NCBI RefSeq assembly: GCF_900099765.1
Contig: NZ_FNDX01000047.1
Location: 1-48,169, forward strand
Source of the DNA: Paenibacillus typhae
GTDB taxonomy: Bacteria > Bacillota > Bacilli > Paenibacillales > Paenibacillaceae
Reading direction: 5' to 3'
Length of the DNA: 48,169 nucleotides
The notes under the pieces were generated by a model. The model had not been told where the DNA came from and did not search any database. It saw nothing but the letters and a program-made list of their open reading frames with translations. Made by a program: the position numbers and the translations under genes. This document shows positions 1-8,040 of this stretch, in pieces (position 1 is the stretch's first letter; every line of letters begins with the position of its first letter).

Positions 1-287
1 TTTAGCAGTTCACGCAGAAGCTCGATCTCTAGATCTTTTTCGCCTAGGAGTTTAATCGCAGTGTCCATCTTGTCCTCTAACTCCTGAACACGTTTTGCAT
101 CTTCGATACGTTCGCTAACAGAGGGTGTTGCCTGCTCACCGAATCGTTCTTTGTAGAACTTCACCCAGTTCGCAATCGTGCTCGGAGAAACTGAATACTT
201 ACGGGCAAGGAAAGATATCTTTGTTCCATTAATCGCTTCTTGGGCAACTTTGATCCGTTGTTCGTCGTACAACTTATTGCTCTTCAT
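1..287 (-). CDS. IS3-family transposase OrfA, cut by the window edge
   Basis: The minus strand has an open frame starting with ATG at 287-285 and running off the window start (95 codons visible). It begins MKSNKLYDEQRIKVAQEAI and contains a helix-turn-helix (about residues 10-45, with FLARKYSVSPSTIANWVKFY), followed by a charged leucine-rich coiled coil (EIELLRELLK at the edge). This is the usual layout of IS3/IS150-type OrfA, the DNA-binding subunit that is joined by frameshifting to the DDE integrase OrfB. A GATGAGG-like ribosome site precedes the ATG. OrfB and the far terminal repeat lie outside the window, so intactness cannot be judged. Confidence 0.82.
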   Translation of the reverse strand, partial: MKSNKLYDEQRIKVAQEAINGTKISFLARKYSVSPSTIANWVKFYKERFGEQATPSVSERIEDAKRVQELEDKMDTAIKLLGEKDLEIELLRELL

Positions 288-388
288 GTTCCTCATCCCC
301 TTCTCTATTAGTGTACCTTATGCATCTTGAGGACTCCAATTCGATTAGGGGGCTTGAGAGGATGACTGACAAAAAAGGAGGATGACAA

Positions 389-910
389 ATGATTAAGTCA
401 TTTAAATCAGATTTAAAAGCGAATCGCAAAAATCCACAAACGCTTATGGTCTTGTTTACTTATCGCTTTGGAAACTGGGTACACTATCAGGTTAAGAATA
501 AGATTGTAAAAAAAACGCTATGGGGACTCTATAAAATGATGGACTTAGCTTTTGTTCGAATCCTATCTAATGGAGAATTACATGCACAGGCTAAGATCGG
601 TGATTATCTTCATTTGCCGCATGGTTTAAATGGTATCGTTATTAGTCACAAAGCAGTTATCGGCAGTCATGCTACCATCTTTCATCAAGTAACTATCGGC
701 GGCAGAAATAGCTTAGGTGAGCCAGTAATTGGAGACAGAGCCTTTATTGGAGTGGGAGCTAAGATACTCGGTCCTATCTTGATTGGTAACGATGCGAATA
801 TCGGCGCTATGTCAGTAGTTGTCAAGGATGTACCTGACAACGCATCAGCGATAGGAATCCCAGCACGAAACCTGTTGCGAGATGAACCTAAAAAAGAAAA
901 TACTAGATAG
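389..910 (+). CDS. serine acetyltransferase-like hexapeptide-repeat transferase
   Basis: A 173-residue protein of the left-handed beta-helix acyltransferase family. Residues about 60-160 carry hexapeptide repeats (IGDYLHLPHGLNGIVI, IGSHATIFHQVTIGG, IGDRAFIGVGAKILG, IGNDANIGAMSVVVK). HLPHG and HQVTIGG are typical of serine O-acetyltransferases and of related acetyltransferases in polysaccharide clusters. It is shorter than housekeeping CysE and lacks most of its N-terminal helical domain, so a sugar or other acceptor is equally possible. An AAAAAAGGAGG site lies 8 nt before the ATG. The gene is clearly more AT-rich than the rest of the window and sits beside a transposase, which suggests acquisition. 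No partner gene survives beside it. Confidence 0.8.
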   Translation: MIKSFKSDLKANRKNPQTLMVLFTYRFGNWVHYQVKNKIVKKTLWGLYKMMDLAFVRILSNGELHAQAKIGDYLHLPHGLNGIVISHKAVIGSHATIFHQVTIGGRNSLGEPVIGDRAFIGVGAKILGPILIGNDANIGAMSVVVKDVPDNASAIGIPARNLLRDEPKKENTR

Positions 911-997
911 ACGGAGGAATGACATGAGAAAAAGCTTAAATAAGGAGCAAATTTGAGGATCAAACTATGTTGAGATGGTTAAGGGGCATGACAAAGA

Positions 998-1024
998 AAA
1001 ACCCCTTATTATATAAGGGGTTTT
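998..1024. terminator. bidirectional rho-independent terminator
   Basis: Perfect 11-bp stem, AAAACCCCTTA with TAAGGGGTTTT, and a 5-nt loop. The A/T ends supply a U-run in both directions, so it can end transcription of the acetyltransferase from the left and of the tRNA from the right. Confidence 0.85.
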
Positions 1025-1040
1025 CTAGAGATTATACATA

Positions 1041-1112
1041 TAGGACGGATGGGGTTCGAACCCATGACCCCTACCCTGTCAAGATAGTGCTCTCCCGCTG
1101 AGCTACCGTCCT
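1041..1112 (-). tRNA. tRNA-Val (anticodon GAC)
   Basis: The minus strand folds as a full cloverleaf: 7-bp acceptor stem AGGACGG/CCGTCCT, U8-A9, D-stem GCTC/GAGC, anticodon stem CTATC/GGTAG around loop TTGACAG (anticodon GAC, valine codons GUC/GUU), 5-nt variable loop, and T-stem ATGGG/CCCAT with loop TTCGAAC. The discriminator base is A and CCA is not encoded. The Asp anticodon GTC appears only if the plus strand is read by mistake. Confidence 0.9.
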
Positions 1113-1196
1113 GCAACGAAATTTATAATAACACAGGCTGTTAACTGATGGCAACAATTATTTTCTGAATGTAAATTAAGCATCGGGAATCCATGA

Positions 1197-1364
1197 GCTG
1201 GCGCGGGGGATATTGTGTTTTTTGAGACAGGGCCGGAAGGGGCGCACCAGCTGTATAATCATACGGAGGTTCTGTGCAGGAATTTTGATTTGCGTACCAA
1301 TAACGGACTGGATGTAGCGGAATACCCTGATTCGGGTAAAAGCAATATTCTAATCTCGTTATGA
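1197..1364 (+). pseudogene. C-terminal remnant of a cupin-domain protein
   Basis: The frame following the TGA at 1194 encodes about 55 residues with no start codon or ribosome site. It contains GDIVFFETGPEGAHQLYN, then NFDLRT and DVAEYPDSGKSNIL, ending at TGA 1362-1364. The GD-hydrophobic-F-GP-GAH pattern, followed by a PDSGK tail, is what I know from the last strands of small Bacillales cupin proteins. The N-terminal half, including the first metal-binding motif, is gone. This is therefore a relic, not a gene. Family assignment is from memory of the pattern. Confidence 0.6.
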
Positions 1365-1446
1365 GAAAAGAGCGCGACAGCTAAAAAGCGTCTGTTATAT
1401 AATGGAAGCCGTTTAAGACCATGAAGATGACAAAGGTGGGCGGCCG

Positions 1447-1893
1447 GTGAAAGTTACGATACATAAGACAGGTATGGATGAATCTGTACTGAAGTATGTA
1501 GTGATTGCAGCAAGGCAGGATGGCAGGTGGATTATGGCCAGGCACCGTGAACGCACTACGTGGGAGTTTGCCGGCGGGCATATTGAGCCCAATGAACCGG
1601 CGGATGCTGCTGCGGGCAGGGAACTGTATGAAGAGACCGGTGCAGAGGAGTTCTCCTTGACTCCGGTCTGTGTGTATTCTGTAGCTCGTCAGGGAATGCC
1701 CGAGAGCTTCGGTAAGCTCTATCTGGCGGATGTCCAAAGCTTCGGGCAGATCCCGCAATATGAAATGGCTGAAATTAAAAGCTTTACAGAAATTCCGGAA
1801 GAAGTAACATACCCGCATATTGTACCTGCGCTTGTGGCTGAAGTGAAACGGTTTTTGCTGGAGATGCAGCCGGGCAGGACCGGAGCTGAATAA
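1447..1893 (+). CDS. Nudix hydrolase
   Basis: A 148-residue Nudix protein. The Nudix box is visible at about residues 43-65: GG-x-I-E-PNEPADAAAG-REL-YEETGAE, fitting Gx5Ex7REUxEExGU, which binds Mg2+ and cleaves nucleoside diphosphates linked to another moiety. The beta strand KYVVIAARQDGRWIMARHR precedes the box as expected. Substrate cannot be told from sequence. The start is GTG 1447, preceded by AAAGGTGGG. The gene stands alone, transcribed toward the decayed metG copy on the opposite strand. Confidence 0.88.
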   Translation: MKVTIHKTGMDESVLKYVVIAARQDGRWIMARHRERTTWEFAGGHIEPNEPADAAAGRELYEETGAEEFSLTPVCVYSVARQGMPESFGKLYLADVQSFGQIPQYEMAEIKSFTEIPEEVTYPHIVPALVAEVKRFLLEMQPGRTGAE

Positions 1894-1968
1894 AGGTTCA
1901 CCCGGACAGTGCCCCGGTTGGTAGATGAATGGGTCTCAGCGCTATGCCCGAATGTGTATTTTGCACAT

Positions 1969-2640
1969 CTAACCTGCCCCGGTAATTTGCGCCTGAAGCC
2001 GCTCGGTCTCTTCCTCGATCCGCTGCAGATCAATCCGTTCAAACAGCAGGGTCAGGTCCTGAAGGGTCTGTCCGCAGGTACGGAAATGCTGTGCCAGCAG
2101 GGCTGCTCAAGAGAGAGGAAGGAGCGGATCCGGCCGCAGGAAAAAGGAATAAAAGGATTTAACAGGTTGGCCAGGTTGGCAATAATCTGCACCCTGTTGT
2201 ACAGGGTATGGCTGCAGGCTGCGGGATTTTCCCTTAAGGTTGCCCAGGGCTCAGCGCGTCCTTGAACCGGCCAGCTTCAATAAGCTTTCCGGCCTTTGAA
2301 TACGATTTATTAATCGTATCGCTCCATAGCGGATTTGCTTCTCCCTGGGGCACCCGGCCGTCGAACGCCTTATTAATGAAAGCTAGGGTCCGGTTGACGA
2401 AATTGCCGAAGGCTCCGAGCAGCTCGCTGTTATGGCTGTGGATAAATTCCCGCCAGGAAAAATCAGTGTCCCGCTTCTCGGGGCCGTTTGCTATGAGAAA
2501 ATAGCGGAGAGAATCCGGCTGATACCGGCTGAGTATATCGGGAACCCAGACCGCCCAGTTCCGGCTGGTGGAGAATTTCTGGCCTTCCAGGGTCATGTAT
2601 TCGCAGGCAAACAGCCGCTGCAGCTGAAGTCAAGTGTAAG
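1969..2640 (-). pseudogene. decayed methionyl-tRNA synthetase (metG) copy
   Basis: On the minus strand, three pieces in different frames read as the C-terminal half of MetRS. Piece 1 (about 2640 to 2250) has EYMTLEGQKFSTSRNWAVW, with the KFSTS version of the KMSKS motif, then RDTDFSWREF and NSELLGAFGNFVNR. Piece 2 (about 2240 to 2060) has WATLRENPAACSHTLYNRVQ and NPFIPFSCGRIRS. Piece 3 (about 2060 to 1969) has LTLLFERIDLQRIEEE and ends at TAG. The join of pieces 1 and 2 lacks roughly 15-20 codons, and another frameshift separates pieces 2 and 3. The Rossmann half with HIGH is absent. Not functional; a complete metG must exist elsewhere. Confidence 0.85.
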
Positions 2641-2703
2641 TTTAATATCCCTCCTAAACGTCAAAGCTGGAAACAGCAGATCTGATTAGGAGGATAGAAT
2701 CAT

Positions 2704-2922
2704 ATGCGAAAAGACAGTAAGACTTTTATTACAGGCCTCTGTACTGCTCTGCTGCTGGTGCTTACCGGTTGTACGGCTGTATATCAGGCACCGAAGACCG
2801 CCCCGATACACAGTATGACGGAACTGGGCGGCAACCTGGATCCCCTGGATCGGACGGTGTCGCCGGTGATGCGGGATGTGTATGACCGTTCCATTCCTGC
2901 TGAGGTGTACTCCGCTGATTGA
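2704..2922 (+). CDS. small lipoprotein of unknown function
   Basis: A 72-residue product with a basic N-terminus (MRKDSK), a hydrophobic stretch at residues 8-21 and a lipobox LTGC at about 20-23, so it is predicted to be lipidated on Cys23 and held on the outer face of the membrane. The mature part, about 50 residues, is polar with no recognised domain. An AGGAGG site lies 8 nt before the ATG. It may be a full small lipoprotein or a truncated one; the neighbouring debris makes truncation possible. I do not recognise the family. Confidence 0.65.
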   Translation: MRKDSKTFITGLCTALLLVLTGCTAVYQAPKTAPIHSMTELGGNLDPLDRTVSPVMRDVYDRSIPAEVYSAD

Positions 2923-3032
2923 ACGTGCGTATAAACCGGCTTTTGGCGGACCGCATTTTCCCTATACAGATATTCAAAAATTCTGTATAATAATTCAACT
3001 GTCGTTTGACATAGGGAGGAGAGGCAGAGGAT

Positions 3033-3476
3033 ATGGCAGCGGAAATCGTACATGTAACAACAGAGGAACAGCTTCAGATGGGGCTGGACATCCGCAAAAA
3101 GGTATTCGTGGAGGAGCAGCAGGTTCCTGCGGAAGAGGAGATCGATGAATACGATGTAATCGGCGATCAGGTGCATCATCTGCTGGTTGTGGAAGACGGC
3201 GTTCCGGTAGCCGCAGGCAGACTGATTTACTATAAAGCGGGCTCTGCCAAGATGCAGCGGATCGCTGTCCATAAGGAATACCGGAGCAAGGGGTACGGCC
3301 GTGTCCTGCTGATGGCGCTTGAAGAGCGCGCCAGGGAGCTGGGCCTTGTGTTCTCGGTGCTGGACGCGCAGTGCCAGGCGGAAGATTTCTACGCCAAGCA
3401 GGGATACGAGGTCATCTCGGACGAGCCGTTCTATGATGCAGGCATTCTGCATGTCAGAATGCAGAAAAAGCTCTAG
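3033..3476 (+). CDS. GNAT-family N-acetyltransferase, YjcF-like
   Basis: 147 residues with the GNAT fold. VRKKVFVEEQQVP-type N-terminal motif (IRKKVFVEEQQVPAEEEIDE, about residues 18-37) is characteristic of the YjcF/ElaA-type group. The acetyl-CoA loop reads QRIAVHKEYRSKGYGRVLL (R-x-x-G-x-G), and FYAKQGYEVISDEPFYDAGI forms the C-terminal strand region. It transfers acetyl from acetyl-CoA to an unknown amine. Ribosome sites GGGAGGAG and AGAGG precede the ATG. It lies 110 nt after the small lipoprotein; a TATAAT at about 2984 may be its -10 box. Confidence 0.85.
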   Translation: MAAEIVHVTTEEQLQMGLDIRKKVFVEEQQVPAEEEIDEYDVIGDQVHHLLVVEDGVPVAAGRLIYYKAGSAKMQRIAVHKEYRSKGYGRVLLMALEERARELGLVFSVLDAQCQAEDFYAKQGYEVISDEPFYDAGILHVRMQKKL

Positions 3477-3564
3477 AGGCTGATGATACATACTTCTTTG
3501 CAGCGGAGGGAAATCTACCTGTGTGACATAGGGCGAATCCAAAATGCGAAGGAGAGAATCCGCA

Positions 3565-3801
3565 GTGATCAACAATGAACGCGAACGTTTTGTAGCGGCG
3601 CAGAGAAATGGTGACGGCGATCTGCTGAAGTTTCAGACTTCCTCTGGACGTGTACTCGATTATCAGCAGGCGCTGCAGGAGGTTCAGGCCGGTAGTATTG
3701 CCGGAGTGAACGTGTTCAAAGGGAAAGACGGCGAAATGTATATCCGCGGCGATGCGGACGGGGATCCTACGAATAATCTGGATCAGCTGCCGCAATTTTA
3801 A
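3565..3801 (+). CDS. DUF3892 family protein
   Basis: 78 residues if started at GTG 3565, which has AAGGAGA 8 nt upstream; an in-frame ATG at 3544 overlaps that site and is less likely. The sequence AAQRNGDGDLLKFQTSSGRV, then LDYQQALQEVQAG and a C-terminal GDADGDPTNNLDQLP, matches the small DUF3892 family of Bacillales (function unknown). The acidic C-terminal loop is a conserved hallmark. Cytosolic, no signal. A terminator follows directly. Confidence 0.85.
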   Translation: MINNERERFVAAQRNGDGDLLKFQTSSGRVLDYQQALQEVQAGSIAGVNVFKGKDGEMYIRGDADGDPTNNLDQLPQF

Positions 3802-3819
3802 AGACATCAAAGGATAGGA

Positions 3820-3866
3820 AGACTGGACATGCGCTCTGACAAGCGAGTGTCCGGTCTTTTTTTTTT
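3820..3866 (+). terminator. rho-independent terminator after the DUF3892 gene
   Basis: Stem AGACTGGACA with TGTCCGGTCT (one G-U pair), followed by a run of about nine T. Placed 19 nt after the stop codon. Confidence 0.85.
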
Positions 3867-3933
3867 GGAATCCCCGCCAAGTACCTGAGTATCACCCGAA
3901 GTGTTAAAGCCGCTCTTTGATGGGCTGTTTGTC

Positions 3934-3963
3934 GTATAGTTCAATGGGAAATGGCGGATAATG
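3934..3963 (+). promoter_or_regulatory. candidate sigma-G (forespore) promoter of the ger operon
   Basis: GTATA at 3934-3938 and GATAATG at 3957-3963, separated by 18 nt, resemble sigma-G elements (GHATR and CATWHTA) and not a sigma-A promoter. The operon start codon lies about 30 nt downstream. GerA-type operons are known sigma-G targets. The first base of the -10 box deviates (G for C). Confidence 0.45.
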
Positions 3964-3994
3964 TGGTTATTAAAACTGCCGGGGGAGGCTGCAG

Positions 3995-5548
3995 ATGTTC
4001 TCGTTATTCCGTAAATCTAAATCGACCACCGGCAGGTCCCCGGCAACAGCCCAGGCTGACCGCTCTGAACCCGGAGCTTCGCTTGAGCAGCGGCTTGCCT
4101 GGTTCCAGGAGCGCCTGGACAACTGTGTCGATGCAGTGTTCAGAGCCTTCACGGGGGCTGGCGGGCAGCAGTACGCCCTGGTATTTCTGGGCGGGATTGT
4201 TGATCTGGAGCTGCTGCAGGAGGATTTGATCAACCCTATTGTAGGAGCAGGGGAAATGGATAGTCCGGCTAAGGGGCAGACTGTTGATTTCGGCCGTCTG
4301 CTGATTACCTCCTGCAATGTTACCGAGCAGTGCGGGGAGGCGCTGCAATATGTACTGGACGGCGCTGCGGTTCTGATTATAGCCGGTGAACCGCGGATGA
4401 TCGGTTATCCCTACGCCAAATTTGAGAAACGCAGTATAACGGAAGCGCAGAATGAGGTGGTGATCCGCGGTTCCCGTGAAGCTTTTGTAGAGGAAGTCCG
4501 CACCAATGTTACGATGCTGCGCCGCCGTATCAGGAGCCCGGAGCTTAAGATTAAGAGCAGCTATATCGGGAAGCATACCCGTACGGAAGTGCTTGTCATT
4601 TATATGGAGGGCATCTGCAGGCCGGAGCTTGTGGAGGAGGTTCAGCACCGGCTGTCCAAAATTGAAATTGACGGTGTACTGGAGAGCAGCTATCTGGAGG
4701 AATTCATTGAGGATCACCCCTTCTCCCCGTTCCCGCAGATCCAGAATACAGAGCGGCCGGATACGGCTGCTGCTGCCCTGCTGGAAGGAAGGATTCTTAT
4801 CCTGACCGACGGAACACCGATGGCGCTGATAGCACCGGTTACCTTTCCTGTCTTTTTCCAGTCACCTGAAGACTATTACCAGCGTTCCTATGCCTCCACC
4901 TGGATCCGCTGGGTCAGGGTGGTTTTCATGTTTGTTTCCCTGCTGGCGCCCTCCTTTTATATTGCGCTAACCACTTATCACCCGGAGATGATTCCTGCAA
5001 GTCTGCTGTTCAGTATTGCTGCGGCGCGCGAGCCGGTTCCATTCCCTGCACTTTTCGAAGCGTTTATTATGGAGATTGTCTTTGAGGGGCTAAGGGAAGC
5101 CAGCATCCGGATCCCTTCGGCAATCGGGCAGGCCGTCTCTATTCTGGGGACGCTTGTGATCGGGGAGGCGGCAGTCCGTGCAGGTATCGTCTCCTCGCCG
5201 ATGGTTATTATCGTATCGCTGACAGGGATTTCGTCCTTTATTGTACCGAGTTACAGCCTGGGGCTGACGCTGCGGCTGATCCGCTTTCCGATCATGATCC
5301 TTTCGGGTAGCTTCGGTCTGCTTGGATTGTCAATCGGGATGTACCTGGTTCTGCTCCACCTGGTTGTATTATCCTCCTTCGGGGTGCCGTATCTGGCTCC
5401 GGTTGCACCGTTTAAATGGAAGGATATCAAGGATACCATTATCCGTGCGCCATGGAAGCTTATGAAGAACCGTCCTTCCGTTTACGGAATTGACCCGACA
5501 AGAAGGCTGAAGAGCCAATTATATGACAATGGGGATGAACAGGATTGA
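3995..5548 (+). CDS. GerA-family spore germination protein, A subunit (GerKA-like)
   Basis: 517 residues, the usual size for a germinant receptor A subunit in the inner spore membrane. The N-terminal soluble half contains family signatures (LINPIVG, IAGEPRMIGYPYAKFEKRSI, EAQNEVVIRGSREAFVEEV with R-x-R before RSPELKI). The C-terminal half (about residues 300-480) has several membrane segments with the conserved REPVPFPALFEAFIMEIVFE and PSAIGQAVSILGTLVIGEAA motifs. The start ATG is 6 nt after GGGGGAGG. First gene of a four-gene operon; its stop overlaps the start of the C subunit. Expected to act in a receptor complex with the products at 5545 and 6931. The germinant ligand cannot be predicted. 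Confidence 0.95.
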   Translation: MFSLFRKSKSTTGRSPATAQADRSEPGASLEQRLAWFQERLDNCVDAVFRAFTGAGGQQYALVFLGGIVDLELLQEDLINPIVGAGEMDSPAKGQTVDFGRLLITSCNVTEQCGEALQYVLDGAAVLIIAGEPRMIGYPYAKFEKRSITEAQNEVVIRGSREAFVEEVRTNVTMLRRRIRSPELKIKSSYIGKHTRTEVLVIYMEGICRPELVEEVQHRLSKIEIDGVLESSYLEEFIEDHPFSPFPQIQNTERPDTAAAALLEGRILILTDGTPMALIAPVTFPVFFQSPEDYYQRSYASTWIRWVRVVFMFVSLLAPSFYIALTTYHPEMIPASLLFSIAAAREPVPFPALFEAFIMEIVFEGLREASIRIPSAIGQAVSILGTLVIGEAAVRAGIVSSPMVIIVSLTGISSFIVPSYSLGLTLRLIRFPIMILSGSFGLLGLSIGMYLVLLHLVVLSSFGVPYLAPVAPFKWKDIKDTIIRAPWKLMKNRPSVYGIDPTRRLKSQLYDNGDEQD

Positions 5549-6693
5549 GCGGCTTTCCGGTATACAAAAGAATACTCCCTATGCTCCTGCTCTTAGTTAT
5601 GCAGTCACTTGTGCTCACCGGCTGCTGGTCAAGAATCGAGATCAATGACCGGCTGCTGGTAGTGGCCATGTTCGTAGATGAGCTTGAGGAAGGCAAGGTA
5701 CAGCTTACATTGGGCTATGCCAAGCCGAATCAAATCGCCTCCGGGGCAGGAGGAGAGTCGCCGGGCTCGTCAATGCCTTATGCCACCGTTAAAGGGGAAG
5801 GTCGGAATATTTCAGATGCTTACCGTAATATCCAGACCAATATCTCGCGTGAAATTTTTTGGGGACAGGTAAAAATCATTGTGTTGGGGGAGGAGTATGC
5901 CCGCACCGGATTGGAGCCGCTGTTGGATTTCGTAAACCGTAAATCTTCGATTCCGCTTAAAACCTACATTCTGGTGGCTAAAGGAAAAGCGGAGGAGATT
6001 TCCATGTTTCCTACCCAGATTGAAAAGTTCCCGAGTGAAATTTTCCGTGAGCTGGTCGCCCGCAAAAAAATTGTGGTCGGCAGTGTGAAGCATTTCATGA
6101 TTGCCCGTGAATACGGAAGAGGTATGATCCTTGCTTATCTGAGCCCTAATCCGGACAAGACACAGGGCAATCAGATCAGGGTGCTCGGTTCTGCCCTGTT
6201 CCAGGATAACCGTATGATCGGCACTATGGATGTACAAAAGACCAGAGGGGCTATGTGGCTGCGGGGCAATATCAAGGATGCTGTCATAACCTTTCCATCT
6301 CCTACAGACAGGGGAAAGATCAGCCTGTTAGTGACCGGGGCTAAGTCAAAGTTAAGCCTTAAGCTTCAGGACGGCAAATTTCTGTATTCTCTGAAGCTCA
6401 GTGTTGAGAGTGTTATCGATTCCTCCGATTCATCACTGGCTTTGTCTGATCCGGATACGCTGCGGGAGCTTGAGAGCATGCTGGGCGAAGAAATAGAGTC
6501 GAGAATCCGCCAGGCTTTTAATGCTTCCCGCGAAGCAGGCAGCGATGCTTTTCAGCTTGGAGCGCATATTGCCTGGAATTATCCGGCAGAATGGAAGAAG
6601 GTAAGGGAGGATTGGAGCAGCGTATACAAGGAGCGGGCCAGGCTGGATATAGAGTCAAAAGCCGTAATCCGTCTGCTGGGCGCCCAGAAATAA
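5545..6693 (+). CDS. Ger(x)C-family germinant receptor lipoprotein, C subunit
   Basis: 382 residues. Signal peptide with lipobox LTGC (about residues 24-27) followed by W-S-R-I-E-I-N-D, the standard beginning of GerAC-type lipoproteins. Family motifs: IQTNISREIFWGQVKIIVLG and RKIVVGSVKHFMIAREYGRG-like region; the C-terminal domain includes WKKVREDWSSVY near the end. The start is TTG, overlapping the TGA of the A gene (translational coupling). It anchors to the outer leaflet of the inner spore membrane and completes the receptor with A and B subunits. Confidence 0.93.
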   Translation: MSGFPVYKRILPMLLLLVMQSLVLTGCWSRIEINDRLLVVAMFVDELEEGKVQLTLGYAKPNQIASGAGGESPGSSMPYATVKGEGRNISDAYRNIQTNISREIFWGQVKIIVLGEEYARTGLEPLLDFVNRKSSIPLKTYILVAKGKAEEISMFPTQIEKFPSEIFRELVARKKIVVGSVKHFMIAREYGRGMILAYLSPNPDKTQGNQIRVLGSALFQDNRMIGTMDVQKTRGAMWLRGNIKDAVITFPSPTDRGKISLLVTGAKSKLSLKLQDGKFLYSLKLSVESVIDSSDSSLALSDPDTLRELESMLGEEIESRIRQAFNASREAGSDAFQLGAHIAWNYPAEWKKVREDWSSVYKERARLDIESKAVIRLLGAQK

Positions 6694-6710
6694 TAGCGGG
6701 AGGGATGTGC

Positions 6711-6908
6711 ATGGCTGCAATCTTATTGCTGTTTCTGATGATCGTCCTATTTGAGGGTGTATACCTTAAAGTTAAAAAAAGAAAGCTGCGCACCTATATC
6801 ATAGTATATGGAGTGATGCTGCTTGCCCTGGTGTATAACCTGGCCGCAGCCCTTCTGCCTGAAGCGCTGAATCCCAATCTGATTATCGAAGCCGTCCTGG
6901 GGAAATAA
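6711..6908 (+). CDS. small two-helix membrane protein, probable germinant receptor D subunit
   Basis: 65 residues if started at ATG 6711, which is 7 nt after GGGAGGG; an ATG at 6705 in the same frame is too close to that site. Two hydrophobic segments, about residues 2-17 (AAILLLFLMIVLFEGV) and 29-48 (YIIVYGVMLLALVYNLAAAL), flank a basic turn KVKKRKLR. Small two-segment D proteins occur in some GerA-type operons (for example GerKD in B. subtilis) and modulate receptor activity. Size, topology and position between C and B genes support this; sequence homology is not proven. Confidence 0.65.
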   Translation: MAAILLLFLMIVLFEGVYLKVKKRKLRTYIIVYGVMLLALVYNLAAALLPEALNPNLIIEAVLGK

Positions 6909-6930
6909 ACGTTGGTAAGGAGAGTCTTGT

Positions 6931-8037
6931 GTGAAGCATGTATCCGCCTCGCAGTTCATAATGCTGCTGACGATTTACCTTTATTCAGAGAATGCCGCCT
7001 TTCTGATTTCCCCGATTTTCAAAACGGCCTCCTATAACACAGTGCTGTCCGTGCTGCTCGGGGGTGTTATGGGACTGATCATTATCCTGATTGGTACGGC
7101 TGTTGCGCGGAAGAATGAGCGGGAGTATTTTGCCGTGTTTGGCAAATATATTGTCGGTAAATGGGTACATATCCCGCTGATGCTGCTCCTTGCCGGATAC
7201 CTGCTCCACCGGGCATCCATGAGTATGAGAAATATCGAAGACTTCCTGTTGGTTAATCATTTGCCTACGACGCCGCAGGCTGTAATTGCCATAATACTGG
7301 GAACAGCTGTTGCGCTGACTGTGCGTGCGGGGATACAGGCGATTGCGAGAATTGCGGAAGCGATCTTTTTTGTAAACCTGTTTCTGCTAATAGTCCTTAC
7401 ACCGCTTCTGCTTGGCATTGAGCTGCATATTCCGATGCTCCGGGCATTTGTGACGAATTTTGAATTGAACCGCACAGCGGCGGGGATGCTGCAGGCGACC
7501 CCCTGGTTCGGCGATGCATTTGTGGTTCTGTTTATCTTTCCTCATCTGAAGCATCGGATGAAAATCAGCCGGATGGTGGTGTGGGGGCTGGTCTTCTCCA
7601 TGATCTTAATCATGTCTTATCTGGTTCCAAGCCTGCTTGCCTTCGGACCGGAGCTGGGCGGTAAAATGACCTATCCGGTAATGGAATATGTAAGAAGCAT
7701 GCGCATTGCCGATTTCATCGAGACGCTGGACCCGTTTCTGACCATCCTCTATATCCCTGCAGTGATTCTAAAAATCAGTCTGTTAATCTATGCTGCAGTA
7801 ATCAGTCTGGCCCGGCTGCTTGCGCTGCATGACTATAAGCCCCTCGCTTTCTCGGTGTCGGCAATCGTGGTGGGGTATTCCGTCCATTTTGTCAACAATA
7901 CAGCTGAGCTGCTTCACTTCATGACGGTATACTGGCCAACCTATGCCATCTGTATGCAGCTGATTCCGGCAGTGTACTGGGTAGTGCTGAAGATCCGGGG
8001 GGAGAATATTGCTCTGCCGGAACCGAAAGACCGTTAG
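6931..8037 (+). CDS. GerAB/ArcD/ProY-family germinant receptor permease, B subunit
   Basis: 368 residues with about ten predicted membrane segments, matching the APC-like B subunits that bind the germinant. N-terminal MKHVSASQFIMLLTIYLYSE resembles the conserved opening of the family. Start GTG 6931, 8 nt after AAGGAG. Last gene of the operon (order A-C-D-B). It ends three bases before the stop codon of the convergent MBL gene, with no terminator between them, so the two transcripts must overlap. Confidence 0.92.
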   Translation: MKHVSASQFIMLLTIYLYSENAAFLISPIFKTASYNTVLSVLLGGVMGLIIILIGTAVARKNEREYFAVFGKYIVGKWVHIPLMLLLAGYLLHRASMSMRNIEDFLLVNHLPTTPQAVIAIILGTAVALTVRAGIQAIARIAEAIFFVNLFLLIVLTPLLLGIELHIPMLRAFVTNFELNRTAAGMLQATPWFGDAFVVLFIFPHLKHRMKISRMVVWGLVFSMILIMSYLVPSLLAFGPELGGKMTYPVMEYVRSMRIADFIETLDPFLTILYIPAVILKISLLIYAAVISLARLLALHDYKPLAFSVSAIVVGYSVHFVNNTAELLHFMTVYWPTYAICMQLIPAVYWVVLKIRGENIALPEPKDR

Positions 8038-8040
8038 TGC

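Noticed and set aside
923..955. Ten-codon frame MRKSLNKEQI with GGAGG upstream
   Set aside because: Too short to call; probably the beginning of a gene removed by a deletion. Mentioned only in the finding on the left segment.
1909..2265. Plus-strand frame of 118 codons
   Set aside because: It is the opposite strand of the decayed metG copy and has no ribosome site or recognisable content.
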